From positions 1 through 39,721 of the IMG/VR virus record IMGVR_UViG_3300044621_000375: a stretch of 39,721 bases of DNA; one strand, 5' to 3'. The stretch comes from a virus. Below are positions 29,990 through 38,530 of this stretch, piece after piece. The notes below the pieces were generated by a model. That model was not told the DNA's origin and did no database searches. It was given only the letters and a program-made list of their open reading frames with translations. The stretch's first letter is position 1; the number at the start of each line of letters is the position of its first letter. The translations under genes and the position numbers were made by a program.

Positions 29990-30400
29990 ATGGCGCACTT
30001 TGCAAAATTAAACGAAAACAATGTCGTGCAAGAAGTTATCGTTATAGCAAATGACGCTGTGAATAATTTAGAGTTTCCCGAATCAGAGCCGATAGGCGTA
30101 GATTTTTGTAAGTCGTTGTACGGCGCAGATGCCGTTTGGAAACAGACCTCTTACAACGCTTCTTTTCGCAAGCATTACGCTGCGATCGGAATGATATACA
30201 ACGCGGATATAGATGCGTTCATAGTGCCAAAACCCTTTTCAAATTGGACTTTGAATCCAAGTACAGGAAATTGGGACGCCCCAGTTCCGTATCCGAATGA
30301 TGGGCAGGACTATAATTGGGAAGAAGAGACGCAAACTTGGAAACGCGTGTACGTGTACGAGATTTTTGGGTTGCCTCCGCCTGACCAACTTGTGCCGTAA
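29990..30400 (+). CDS. Cyanophage-like structural protein, unknown function
   Basis: 136 residues beginning MAHFAKLNENNVVQEVIVI. It has KQTSYNASFRKHYAAIGMIY and FIVPKPFSNWTLNPSTGNWD, a pattern I know from small conserved proteins in marine and freshwater phages, especially cyanophages. The two-Trp segment WTLNPSTGNWDAP may fold as a small beta-motif used as a virion or tail-tip protein. Base composition is clearly lower in GC than flanking structural genes, so it may have been acquired with the next gene. Stop overlaps the next start (TAATG). Confidence 0.55.
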   Translation: MAHFAKLNENNVVQEVIVIANDAVNNLEFPESEPIGVDFCKSLYGADAVWKQTSYNASFRKHYAAIGMIYNADIDAFIVPKPFSNWTLNPSTGNWDAPVPYPNDGQDYNWEEETQTWKRVYVYEIFGLPPPDQLVP

Positions 30401-30999
30401 TGTTGTTCAACAAAGACAAACAGATTGCTTTTGTACTGCCCACTCGATGCGGCAGTACGTCAACAAAGCATTTTCTGGAGTCAGTTGGATTTAGCCAAGT
30501 TAAGCATCCAAGTTTGCCCGATCATCAACACGTAAAGTATTCAGATGCCGTGCAGTGTTTCCCAAATTTAGCGAAATACAAAAAGTACGGCATCTTTAGG
30601 AATCCGCTTGAGAGGTTTATTAGTACCGTTAACTACTTACTAACTGGCAAGCCTTTTGTGTCCCCAGAGGAATTTGTGGATTGTTTTGACAAGAACCCTA
30701 ATCACCCATTAGGCATCTTCAAGCAGCCACAAGTGGAATGGTTAGATCACAAAGGCATTGAAGTTATTAAGTTTGAAAACTTGGCAAAAGAAGTTCTTTC
30801 TGTTGTGCGAGGCTTTTGCGAGGGCAAGAATTTTCCTCACTTAAACTCGTCCAGTTCGGCAAAAAACTTTTCTGATTGCTACTATAAAATTATGAATATC
30901 GACCAAGGTAAATTTAGTAAGCAGATAGAAGAGTTTGTACGGGACTACTACGCCGCCGACTACCAGTTTGCCAGGGACGTTCTTGGCAAGGAGTATTGA
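30400..30999 (+). CDS. Sulfotransferase-like protein
   Basis: 199 residues. The motif PTRCGSTSTKHFL (14-26) fits the 5'-phosphosulfate loop of sulfotransferases that bind PAPS, and FRNPLERFISTVNYL (66-80) fits the 3'-phosphate site with conserved R and S. The length and the order of motifs match compact carbohydrate sulfotransferases (Sulfotransfer_2-like). It would transfer sulfate to a carbohydrate or other acceptor; the acceptor is unknown. GC counted in two 60-base lines is about 42-45%, against about 57% in a terminase line, suggesting recent acquisition. It lies between adhesin and fibre genes. Confidence 0.7.
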   Translation: MLFNKDKQIAFVLPTRCGSTSTKHFLESVGFSQVKHPSLPDHQHVKYSDAVQCFPNLAKYKKYGIFRNPLERFISTVNYLLTGKPFVSPEEFVDCFDKNPNHPLGIFKQPQVEWLDHKGIEVIKFENLAKEVLSVVRGFCEGKNFPHLNSSSSAKNFSDCYYKIMNIDQGKFSKQIEEFVRDYYAADYQFARDVLGKEY

Positions 31000-31001
31000 G
31001 A

Positions 31002-32408
31002 ATGGCCGATACTAAAATCAGCGCACTGCCTTCGGGCGCACCGGCACTGGCAACAGACGAAACCGTCATTGCTCGCGGTGGCGCTAACTACAAACTCACG
31101 CTGACCAACATCGCGGCCTCAATGCCGCCGATTGGTGCAACGACGCCGAATACGGGTGCGTTTACGACACTCTCTGCCTCTGGCAATGCTTCACTGACAA
31201 CGCTCTCTGCCTCTGGCGCTGCGTCATTTGCAGACGGCTCTGTCTCGGCTCCTGCCGTGACGAACACGGGCAACACCGACACGGGCGTCTACTTCCCGGC
31301 TGCTAACGAAGTGGCTGTCTCTACAGGCGGCACGGTCGCTGCTGCGTTTAACAGCAACGGCTTGTTCTTCCGTAACCGCATCATCAACGGCAATATGCGG
31401 ATTGATCAGCGCAATGCGGGCGCGGCGGTGACAGTTAATTCTGCGAATAATTTTTACGCTGTTGACCGTTTTTTTGGCAGCGGCCAAGTTACCGATGGCG
31501 TTTTTACGGTTCAACAATCAACAACTGCCCCCACAAACTTTACTAATTCAATCATTGCTACTGTTACAACTGCGGATGCGTCACTTGGGGCAACCCAACA
31601 GTACATTGTTGGGCAAGCAGTTGAAGGCTTCAATGCTGCTGATTTGAGATGGGGAACGGCAAACGCATTAACGGTTACGTTGTCGTTTTGGGTACGTTCA
31701 AGTTTAACAGGAACGTTTGGCGGTTCGCTTGTAAATAGCGGGTTTAACAGATCATATCCGTTTACTTATTCAATAAGTTCTGCAAATACTTGGGAGCAAA
31801 AAACTGTAACCATTGCTGGTGATACATCTGGCACTTGGCTAACAGACAATGGAGTAGGAATTCGCGTATTGTTTAGTTTGGGCGCTGGCTCAACATACGC
31901 TGGTACAGCAGGAGCATGGGACGGCTCTTACAAATCAGGCGCAACAGGTCAAACTCAAGTCATCGGCACCCTCAACGCCACTTGGTACGTCACCGGAGTC
32001 CAACTAGAAACCGGCTCCGTCGCCACTCCGTTTGAGCGTAGACCGTATACGACTGAATTACAGTTGTGCCAAAGGTATTACGCTAAAACCTTTGCTTTAG
32101 GGACAAAACCCGCAGATAACGCAGGCAGTTTTGGTAATTTAGCATCTAATACTGGCACATTTTCAACAGGTGCTGCATTAGTTGGTCGATGGCAATTTCC
32201 AGTCGCTATGCGGGCGGCACCAACTATAACGTTTTATAACCCAACAACTGGAACAGCGGGATTTTGGGGTGATGTTTTTGGTACTGGGGTTACATATAAC
32301 CCCGGAAGTCCGGCAGCAAATGAGTTTTCAGCCGCGTTTGCAAACGCAAGCACTGGGGGTACAACGCTTACTCCCGGCCTTCATGTTGTTGCATCTATTG
32401 AGTTGTAA
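31002..32408 (+). CDS. Tail fibre with carbohydrate-binding-type domain
   Basis: 468 residues from ATG at 31002, chosen over TTG at 30996 because AAGGAG lies eight bases upstream. The N-terminus MADTKISALPSGAPALATDE resembles the start of the two tailspikes. Residues about 40-120 carry short Ser/Ala-rich repeats (TTLSASGNASLTTLSASGAA). The segment IINGNMRIDQRNAGAAVTVN and a following beta-sandwich with GVQLETGSVATPFERRPY form a domain widespread in phage fibres. The last part (LCQRYYAKTF onward) is a separate beta domain, likely the receptor-binding tip. Confidence 0.8.
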   Translation: MADTKISALPSGAPALATDETVIARGGANYKLTLTNIAASMPPIGATTPNTGAFTTLSASGNASLTTLSASGAASFADGSVSAPAVTNTGNTDTGVYFPAANEVAVSTGGTVAAAFNSNGLFFRNRIINGNMRIDQRNAGAAVTVNSANNFYAVDRFFGSGQVTDGVFTVQQSTTAPTNFTNSIIATVTTADASLGATQQYIVGQAVEGFNAADLRWGTANALTVTLSFWVRSSLTGTFGGSLVNSGFNRSYPFTYSISSANTWEQKTVTIAGDTSGTWLTDNGVGIRVLFSLGAGSTYAGTAGAWDGSYKSGATGQTQVIGTLNATWYVTGVQLETGSVATPFERRPYTTELQLCQRYYAKTFALGTKPADNAGSFGNLASNTGTFSTGAALVGRWQFPVAMRAAPTITFYNPTTGTAGFWGDVFGTGVTYNPGSPAANEFSAAFANASTGGTTLTPGLHVVASIEL

Positions 32409-32410
32409 TC

Positions 32411-32569
32411 ATGTACCAAGAAACTAAAAATATGTTTGGAGAAATTGTAATTAAGCGCTTATCAGATCGCGCATTTATTCCGCCAGACCCCGCCAACACC
32501 GACTATCAGGAATATCTGAAATGGCTTGCAGAAGGCAACGAGCCGCTGCCCGCTGACGAGGACAAGTAA
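32411..32569 (+). CDS. Small tail-fibre-associated protein
   Basis: 52 residues beginning MYQETKNMFGEIVIKRLSDR, with AFIPPDPANTDYQEYLKWLA near the C-terminus. The P-D-P-A-N-x-D-Y-Q-x-Y-x-x-W-L motif is seen in small phage proteins encoded after fibres and in fibre chaperones or tips, so a role in fibre assembly is plausible. Its stop overlaps the next start (TAATG). Confidence 0.65.
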   Translation: MYQETKNMFGEIVIKRLSDRAFIPPDPANTDYQEYLKWLAEGNEPLPADEDK

Positions 32570-32856
32570 TGGCTAACTGGAAAGTCGAAGGTCTGTACGT
32601 CGCGCCAAGCCTCGATGGTCACAGCGATGTGGTCACGCAAGTCGCATGGGCGTGCGAGGGTAACAACTCAATGCGCGGCAAGTTAGACCTCGGCGCTGCG
32701 GGTCAGCCGTTTGTGTCGTATGCCGATCTAACGGAAGATACCGTCCTGTCATGGGTCTGGGAGCGTGTAGACAAGGCGTTCGTTGAGAAAGACGTAGACG
32801 CCTCTTTGCCTGCTGCGCTGACCGTGACGCTCAAGCCGCTGCCTTGGAGTAACTAA
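32569..32856 (+). CDS. Conserved small phage protein (DUF7936-like)
   Basis: 95 residues beginning MANWKVEGLYVAPSLDGHSD and ending VTLKPLPWSN. It contains VTQVAWACEGNNSMRGKLDL and a Trp-rich segment LSWVWERVDKAFVEKD. Proteins with this pattern are frequent next to tail and tailspike genes of podo- and myoviruses. The short beta-strand pattern suggests a virion component. No enzymatic motif. TAATG overlaps on both sides. Confidence 0.6.
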   Translation: MANWKVEGLYVAPSLDGHSDVVTQVAWACEGNNSMRGKLDLGAAGQPFVSYADLTEDTVLSWVWERVDKAFVEKDVDASLPAALTVTLKPLPWSN

Positions 32857-34874
32857 TGGCTATTATCCCTATTACCGACCTGCCGAGCGCTACTAGCCCG
32901 GTATCGGCGTCTAGCCCTGCGGCTATCGTCCAGAACGGCGTTACGGTTAAGGCGTCACTGAGTGCGTTCCGTAACTACGTCACGCCGCAAGACTACGGCG
33001 CCAAAGCAGACGGCGTTACGGACGACACTATCGCCATTCAGACGGCTATCAACGTGGCCTCTGCTACCGGCTCAACGGTGTACTTCCCTGGCGGAACGTA
33101 TCTTGTCGTCCCGGCTACGCTGAAGGATTGGGAAGGCACGCCGCTTGGCGAAGGCCAGATGACCTGCGCGTTTGTCATGCAGTCGAACATGTCGCTGTAT
33201 GGCGAAGTGGGCGCTGTTCTTAAACTGAAGGATAACGTCTCGACGCTGGCGGCTCCTAAGCGGCTGGCTATGTTCTTCACCAACGTCCCGCTGCAAAACA
33301 TTCGTTTTGTCGGCTTGACGATGGACATGAACGGTTTGAACAACCGCATCAGCCCGTCTGCTCCTGCGTCGTATAACCGTTACAACCAAGCCATGATTCA
33401 CGTCACCGGCACAACCGGCGGCGTAGCGGCTCGATGCGATAACGTCACTATCGACAACTGCAAGTTTCTTAACACGGCAGGAACCTCGTGCGTTGTTATG
33501 GCGCAAAGCAACACGGCTGGCGTCACGCTTGGCACTAATTGGTCGATTACCAACTGCTTGTTTAAGAATAACGGTTTGGACACAAACGACCATAGCAGCG
33601 TGTTTGCGTGGGCAAATGATGTTGTTTGTGAAAACAACATTTTTACTGCTGACAGCATGTTCCCGAACGGAATCGTTGGAAACAGCGGAACCTTTGTGGC
33701 GTATGAAGTTCACGGCGCAAACCAGCGTTTTGTGGACAACCTTGTCGAAAACTACTGGCAGGGCATGTGGGTTGCTTCCAACCTGACTTCGGACGCTGAC
33801 AACATCGTCATTGCCAACAATACGTTCTCGCCAATCAACTTTGCGGCCATCGACTTCTTCCGATTCTCGGCTTCCGAGTCAATCATTAAGAAGGTGTTGA
33901 TTGACGGCAACACCATCGGCCTTGACGATACTGTTCCTCCAACTGGCGTTCTGCCGACGTTAAAGACGGGCATCCAAATTGCTCCGTTTTATAAGATTTC
34001 CGATGTTCAAATTTCTAACAATATCGCAAGCAAAATCGGCACAAGCAAAGCATCTGCGTTTGTTAACGTCGTGTCGCAGGCTGCCGCTGCCAGTCAAGCG
34101 CATAGCGACATAATTGTTAAAAACAACTATACCAACGGCTACACGTTTGGCGTTGTTTTAACTACCAGCGCTATCAATGGTATGGGGCCGGTTGAGATTA
34201 GCGGCAACAACTTTGTTAACTGCTTGCCTGCCACGGCGTTTGCGTTCTCGCAGGGCATTGCGGTTGCCGGAACGACTAGTGCCTACAAGAACCTGTTTAT
34301 CGGCACTAACTCGTTTATCGACAATCAGACTGTGCCAACGCAGTCGTTTGGTATTCGCCTTGACGCCTTGATCACAAACCTCAACGTCAAGCCGCAAAAC
34401 TACCAAGGCATGACGGTAGCGAACTACGCTGAAACGGCCGGCACGGTTGTTACAAACCGATACGGATACTATGAAAACCGGGATTTTACGCCGGTATGGA
34501 AGGTGTCAGGAACCCCTATTACGGTGGGAAACGCAATATCGGTGGGGTTTCTCACCATCAACGAAAAGCAAGTTACTATCAACGCTTACTTGTCTATTGG
34601 TTCAACTACCTCGTTCGGTGCTGGCGGAAATTTACAACTTGATCTGCCGTCCGTTGCGTTGAGCGATCCGCGAGTGGCTCAGTATTTTGGAACGTGGCGT
34701 ATTAGCGACTTCAGCGCAGGCCCCAACTTTAGGTACGGCTGGGCTGAAATTGACGGCGGTAACAACGTCATTACGTTGCAGATTGACAATGGCACGTTTG
34801 CGACTAGCGGATCGCCGGTTGCCTTGACAACCAACGACGTTTTGAGCGTCCAAATCACTTACATGCGTGCCTAA
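32856..34874 (+). CDS. Tailspike 1, pectate-lyase-like beta-helix
   Basis: 672 residues. After an anchor-like N-terminus (MAIIPITDLPSATSPVSASS) comes YGAKADGVTDDTIAIQTAI, the hallmark start of pectin-lyase-type right-handed beta-helices. Repeated coils such as IVIANNTFSPINFAAIDFF, DVQISNNIASKIGTSKA and VEISGNNFVNCLPATAF follow. A small beta-domain forms the C-terminus. Such spikes often depolymerise capsule or O-antigen. The catalytic residues cannot be assigned from sequence. Confidence 0.88.
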   Translation: MAIIPITDLPSATSPVSASSPAAIVQNGVTVKASLSAFRNYVTPQDYGAKADGVTDDTIAIQTAINVASATGSTVYFPGGTYLVVPATLKDWEGTPLGEGQMTCAFVMQSNMSLYGEVGAVLKLKDNVSTLAAPKRLAMFFTNVPLQNIRFVGLTMDMNGLNNRISPSAPASYNRYNQAMIHVTGTTGGVAARCDNVTIDNCKFLNTAGTSCVVMAQSNTAGVTLGTNWSITNCLFKNNGLDTNDHSSVFAWANDVVCENNIFTADSMFPNGIVGNSGTFVAYEVHGANQRFVDNLVENYWQGMWVASNLTSDADNIVIANNTFSPINFAAIDFFRFSASESIIKKVLIDGNTIGLDDTVPPTGVLPTLKTGIQIAPFYKISDVQISNNIASKIGTSKASAFVNVVSQAAAASQAHSDIIVKNNYTNGYTFGVVLTTSAINGMGPVEISGNNFVNCLPATAFAFSQGIAVAGTTSAYKNLFIGTNSFIDNQTVPTQSFGIRLDALITNLNVKPQNYQGMTVANYAETAGTVVTNRYGYYENRDFTPVWKVSGTPITVGNAISVGFLTINEKQVTINAYLSIGSTTSFGAGGNLQLDLPSVALSDPRVAQYFGTWRISDFSAGPNFRYGWAEIDGGNNVITLQIDNGTFATSGSPVALTTNDVLSVQITYMRA

Positions 34875-34888
34875 TTACGGAGTAAGCC

Positions 34889-36439
34889 GTGACTATTACG
34901 AAAAAGATTTCGCAACTGCCTGCTGCCTCGGTTCCGTTAAGCGGAAGTGAGTTGGCGCCGATTGTTCAAAGCAGCGAAACCAAGAAGGTTCCTGTGTCGG
35001 CTATTGGCCCGTTTGTTAGCGTCAAGGCTTATGGCGCGGTTGGCGACGGCGTTGCTGACGACACCGTGGCTATTCAGGCTGCGGTAACCGCTAACAAGTC
35101 GGTGTTCTTCCCGGCTGGCACGTACAAGATCACTGCCCCGATTGTCCTTTCCCAGAACAACTTTGAGATTTCTGGCGTTAAAGGCAAGTCGATGATTAAG
35201 GGGTCTGGCGGGGTCATCCAAGGTTACTTCCGCGTATCAACGGCGTTTACCGCCGAGAACGGCATCATTGAGAACCTGGCGTTTGACTCGGACGACGCTA
35301 CGGCAGTGCGATGGGCAATTTACTCGCCTTCTGGCGTGTACCTCTCGCATTTGCTGATCGCAGACTGCGACTTCTACGGTCGCCTCGCCGCTGGCATTAA
35401 GGGCGTGCTGATTGGCTCGCACGTTTACCGTTGCACGTTTGGCGTGTTTGGCTCTGGCTCTGGCAACGCCATGAAGGCGATTGAGTCTATTGGCACCGCG
35501 CCGGTCAATCTGACCAACATCAACGTCATTGAGCAGTGCTGGGTTAAGAACTGCGGCGCCCCGCAATCCAACATTGAGTTCCAAACCGGCTACGAGTTGG
35601 TATTCCGTGACTGCATCATCGAGTTTGTTACGCCGACCCTGACGCCGATCCTGCTCTCTGGCATCTTGTTCCCGCGCTTTGAAGGCTGCTGGTTCGAAGA
35701 CGCGCAAGGCACGACGGACACTGGCAAGGCTGTTATCTGGACGCGCAGAGACTCTAACGGCATCTTTGCTGAAGTTCTGACGGTTGATAACTGCCTGTTC
35801 CACACCTACGCAAGGGTGCCGGATGGCTTGATTAACTTCTCCGACAGCCCGCGCAAGGTTTGCAACTTCTCCAAGAACGTCATGGTGTCGTTGCAGTCGC
35901 CCGTGATTGTGGGCGGCAACTCGGTGGCTAATTTCGTAAGCAGTTACGGCAACTACGCCACGGTTGGCGCAGGCGGCGATGCGACCGGCTTGCAGTACGA
36001 CTCACCGGCTAAGTTTGACCTTGGCGTGGCGACTCCGGCAATTACGTTCCCGGCTACCCAGATTCCAAACAACCTGCCAAACGTCCTTGACGATTATGAG
36101 GAAGGCTCGCTGACGCCGACCGACCAGTCTGGCGCAGGGCTGACGTTTACGTCGGCTTTGGGGCGTTACACAAAGGTTGGCCGCTTGGTGACGTTCTCAA
36201 TGACGGTGGCGTATCCCGTTACGGCAAACGCAAGCGCGGCGATTATTTCGCGCCCGCCGTTTATTAACGTCGAAGAATCCCCGGTAACACTAATGACTAA
36301 CGTCGGGTCAGCGTTGCAAGGCTACGTTATCTCGACCGGCATCAACTTGTTCCCGGTGGGATCGTTTACCCCCACAACCAACGCTACGCTGTCCGGCAAG
36401 ACGCTGTACATCAGTGGCGTTTACATGACCAACTCATAA
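34889..36439 (+). CDS. Tailspike 2, pectate-lyase-like beta-helix
   Basis: 516 residues from GTG at 34889, with GGAG seven bases upstream. The N-terminus MTITKKISQLPAASVPLSGS is an anchor segment related to those of tailspike 1 and the fibre. VKAYGAVGDGVADDTVAIQA begins the beta-helix, with repeats such as CWFEDAQGTTDTGKAVIW and NVMVSLQSPVIVGGNSV. A C-terminal domain after about residue 400 (YEEGSLTPTDQSGAGLTFT) resembles the tip domains found in many tailspikes. It differs strongly from tailspike 1, which would fit a second receptor specificity. Confidence 0.85.
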   Translation: MTITKKISQLPAASVPLSGSELAPIVQSSETKKVPVSAIGPFVSVKAYGAVGDGVADDTVAIQAAVTANKSVFFPAGTYKITAPIVLSQNNFEISGVKGKSMIKGSGGVIQGYFRVSTAFTAENGIIENLAFDSDDATAVRWAIYSPSGVYLSHLLIADCDFYGRLAAGIKGVLIGSHVYRCTFGVFGSGSGNAMKAIESIGTAPVNLTNINVIEQCWVKNCGAPQSNIEFQTGYELVFRDCIIEFVTPTLTPILLSGILFPRFEGCWFEDAQGTTDTGKAVIWTRRDSNGIFAEVLTVDNCLFHTYARVPDGLINFSDSPRKVCNFSKNVMVSLQSPVIVGGNSVANFVSSYGNYATVGAGGDATGLQYDSPAKFDLGVATPAITFPATQIPNNLPNVLDDYEEGSLTPTDQSGAGLTFTSALGRYTKVGRLVTFSMTVAYPVTANASAAIISRPPFINVEESPVTLMTNVGSALQGYVISTGINLFPVGSFTPTTNATLSGKTLYISGVYMTNS

Positions 36440-36442
36440 CTG

Positions 36443-36471
36443 TTGCGCCCTGTTAGGCCATACAGTATTGT
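36443..36471 (+). promoter_or_regulatory. Possible promoter upstream of scaffold and coat genes
   Basis: TTGCGC (36443-36448), a 17-base spacer and TATTGT (36466-36471) lie in the short gap after tailspike 2. The match is moderate. It would boost scaffold and coat expression over the upstream genes. Confidence 0.35.
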
Positions 36472-36480
36472 TAACCCGTA

Positions 36481-36513
36481 CTGGTGCGGTTCACCAGGGA
36501 TTCCATAGGAATC
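36481..36513 (+). promoter_or_regulatory. Two hairpins in scaffold leader; second one masks Shine-Dalgarno
   Basis: CTGGTG and CACCAG form a six-pair stem with a five-base loop at about 36481-36497. GATTCC (36499-36504) then pairs with GGAATC (36508-36513) around a three-base ATA loop. The second stem includes the TAGGA ribosome-binding site of the scaffold gene, four bases before its ATG. Confidence 0.5.
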
Positions 36514-36516
36514 AAC

Positions 36517-37299
36517 ATGTCTGACGAAAATCAACTTTCCGAAGTTGTAGCGGCTAACCCCGCGCCGGAACCGGAAGCTACGGCGGCCCCGGAACCTGTA
36601 GAAACGCCAACTGAGGCGTCGCCGGAAGAAAAGCCAGCCAAATCGTTCTCTCAAGAAGAGCTGGACGCGATGGTTGGCAAAAGACTTGCCCGTGAGCGGC
36701 GCAAGTGGGAACGAGAGCAAGCATTGAGGGCGCAGCCGGCAACGTCTGCACCTGCAGAGCTGCCTAGCAAGATGGAAGACCCGGACGCGTACGCAGAGGC
36801 CTTGGCCGAGCGTAAGGCAACGGAGCTTCTAGCTAAACGCGAAGCAGAGCGAGAAATGCAGGCTATTCGTGAGGCTTATCACGATCGCGAAGAAGCAGCG
36901 CGGGACAAATACGAAGACTTCGAGCAAGTCGCGTATAACAACTCGCTGCCCATTACGACCGTGATGGCTCAGACGATTCAGGCTTCGGATGTTGGGCCCG
37001 ATATTGCTTACTATCTCGGTTCCAATCCCCGCGAGGCTGACCGTATTTCCCGCATGAGTCCTTACCTGCAAGCCAAGGAGATCGGAAAGATCGAGGCCAA
37101 GTTGGCCGACAGTCCCATTCCGGTCAAAAAGACATCCAGCGCGCCCCCGCCCATTAAGCCGGTATCGGCCAAAGGCACGAGCGGATCGAGCTACGAAACG
37201 ACGGATCCACGGTCGGTATCGGCCATGAGTACGTCAGAGTGGATCGAACGCGAACGCCAACGGCAGATCAAGCAGTGGGAAGCGCGTCGTAACCGCTAA
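36517..37299 (+). CDS. Scaffolding protein
   Basis: 260 residues from ATG at 36517; a TTG-type extension to 36484 would lie in the hairpin region. The N-terminal part is acidic and Pro/Ala/Glu-rich (NPAPEPEATAAPEPVETPTE), then a helical coiled coil with QEELDAMVGKRLARERRKWE. The C-terminal segment is basic (STSEWIERERQRQIKQWEAR), as in scaffolds that bind coat through a basic helix-turn-helix. The acidic-helical-basic layout, length and place directly before coat match P22-type scaffolds such as gp8. Confidence 0.85.
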   Translation: MSDENQLSEVVAANPAPEPEATAAPEPVETPTEASPEEKPAKSFSQEELDAMVGKRLARERRKWEREQALRAQPATSAPAELPSKMEDPDAYAEALAERKATELLAKREAEREMQAIREAYHDREEAARDKYEDFEQVAYNNSLPITTVMAQTIQASDVGPDIAYYLGSNPREADRISRMSPYLQAKEIGKIEAKLADSPIPVKKTSSAPPPIKPVSAKGTSGSSYETTDPRSVSAMSTSEWIERERQRQIKQWEARRNR

Positions 37300-37320
37300 C
37301 AATTTTTCGGAGACACTTCA

Positions 37321-38526
37321 GTGGCTAATACACTTCTTACTATTGACATGATTACGCGGAAAGCGTTGGAGATTCTTGAAAACAATCTCGTGCTGACCCG
37401 TAATGTGAACCGCCAGTACGACAACAGCTACGCCGTCGAAGGCGCCAAGATCGGCACCACGCTGCGTATCCGTCTGCCGGATCGCGCCCTTGTAACTGAC
37501 GGTGCCGCCCTGCAGGTGCAGGACGACAACGAGCAGTTCACCACGTTGACGGTTGCTTCGCAGAAGCACATTGCTGTCAACTTCACGACTGCCGAAATGA
37601 CGATGCAGTTGGACGACTTTGCCGAGCGCGTGCTCAAGCCGCGTATCAGCCAGTTGGCTGCCAGCATCGACGCGGACGTTGCTAACTCGTTTAGCGGCGT
37701 TTACCAGTCGGTCGGCACCCCCGGCACGACCCCCAGCACGACCTCGGTTCTTCTCGCTGCCCAGCAGAAGTTGAACGAAGCCGCCGCTGTGATGTCGCCG
37801 CGCTATGTCACCGTGAACCCGGCCGCTAACGCCGCGCTCATCGAGGGCATGAAAGGCTTGTTCAACCCGGTCAGCACCATCTCGGCGCAGTTCAAGAACG
37901 GCATGTTTGGCGAAGGCATCCTTGGGTTCGACGAGCTCAACATGTCGCAGTCGATCAAGCAGTTCACGACTGGCACCCGCACGGGCGCTCATTCGGTCAC
38001 GACCACGGTTTCCACTCAAGGCGCCTCGACCATTGCCATCACCGGCACTGGCACGCAGACGATCAAGAAGGGCGACGTGTTCACGATCAACGGCGTGTTT
38101 GCGGTCAACCCGCAGACCCGCGAATCGACTGGCTCGCTCCAGCAGTTCGTCTGCACGGAAGACGTGGCGGCTGTGGCTGGTGCTTATGCGACCGTAAAAA
38201 TCTCCCCGGCGATCTACACCTCGGCTCACGCCTTGGCGACCGTTTCGTCGTTCCCGCAGGCTGGCGACACGATCACCTTCTTGGGTGGCGCTTCGACTCA
38301 GTACCCGCAGAACCTCGTGTACCACCGCGACGCTATTGCCTTCGCCACGGCTGACTTGCTCATGCCGCAGGGTGTCGACATGGCCTCGCGTCAGGTTCAC
38401 AACGGTATCTCCATGCGCGTTGTCCGTCAGTACGACATCAACAACGACCGTATGCCGTGCCGTATCGACGTTCTCTACGGTTACAACGTGATTCGCCCGC
38501 AGATGGCCGTGCGACTTTGGGGTTAA
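37321..38526 (+). CDS. Major capsid protein, P22 coat-like
   Basis: 401 residues from a GTG with GGAG eight bases upstream. The N-terminal MANTLLTIDMITRKALEILE and LTRNVNRQYDNSYAVEGAKI, then GTTLRIRLPDRALVTDGAAL, are typical of the P22 coat family (HK97 fold with an inserted I-domain). A long beta-rich segment in the middle (about 200-310) corresponds to the insertion domain region. The ending VLYGYNVIRPQMAVRLWG is also typical. A GTG start in the most highly made protein is notable. A 404-codon frame on the opposite strand is a shadow. Confidence 0.93.
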   Translation: MANTLLTIDMITRKALEILENNLVLTRNVNRQYDNSYAVEGAKIGTTLRIRLPDRALVTDGAALQVQDDNEQFTTLTVASQKHIAVNFTTAEMTMQLDDFAERVLKPRISQLAASIDADVANSFSGVYQSVGTPGTTPSTTSVLLAAQQKLNEAAAVMSPRYVTVNPAANAALIEGMKGLFNPVSTISAQFKNGMFGEGILGFDELNMSQSIKQFTTGTRTGAHSVTTTVSTQGASTIAITGTGTQTIKKGDVFTINGVFAVNPQTRESTGSLQQFVCTEDVAAVAGAYATVKISPAIYTSAHALATVSSFPQAGDTITFLGGASTQYPQNLVYHRDAIAFATADLLMPQGVDMASRQVHNGISMRVVRQYDINNDRMPCRIDVLYGYNVIRPQMAVRLWG

Positions 38527-38530
38527 TGCC

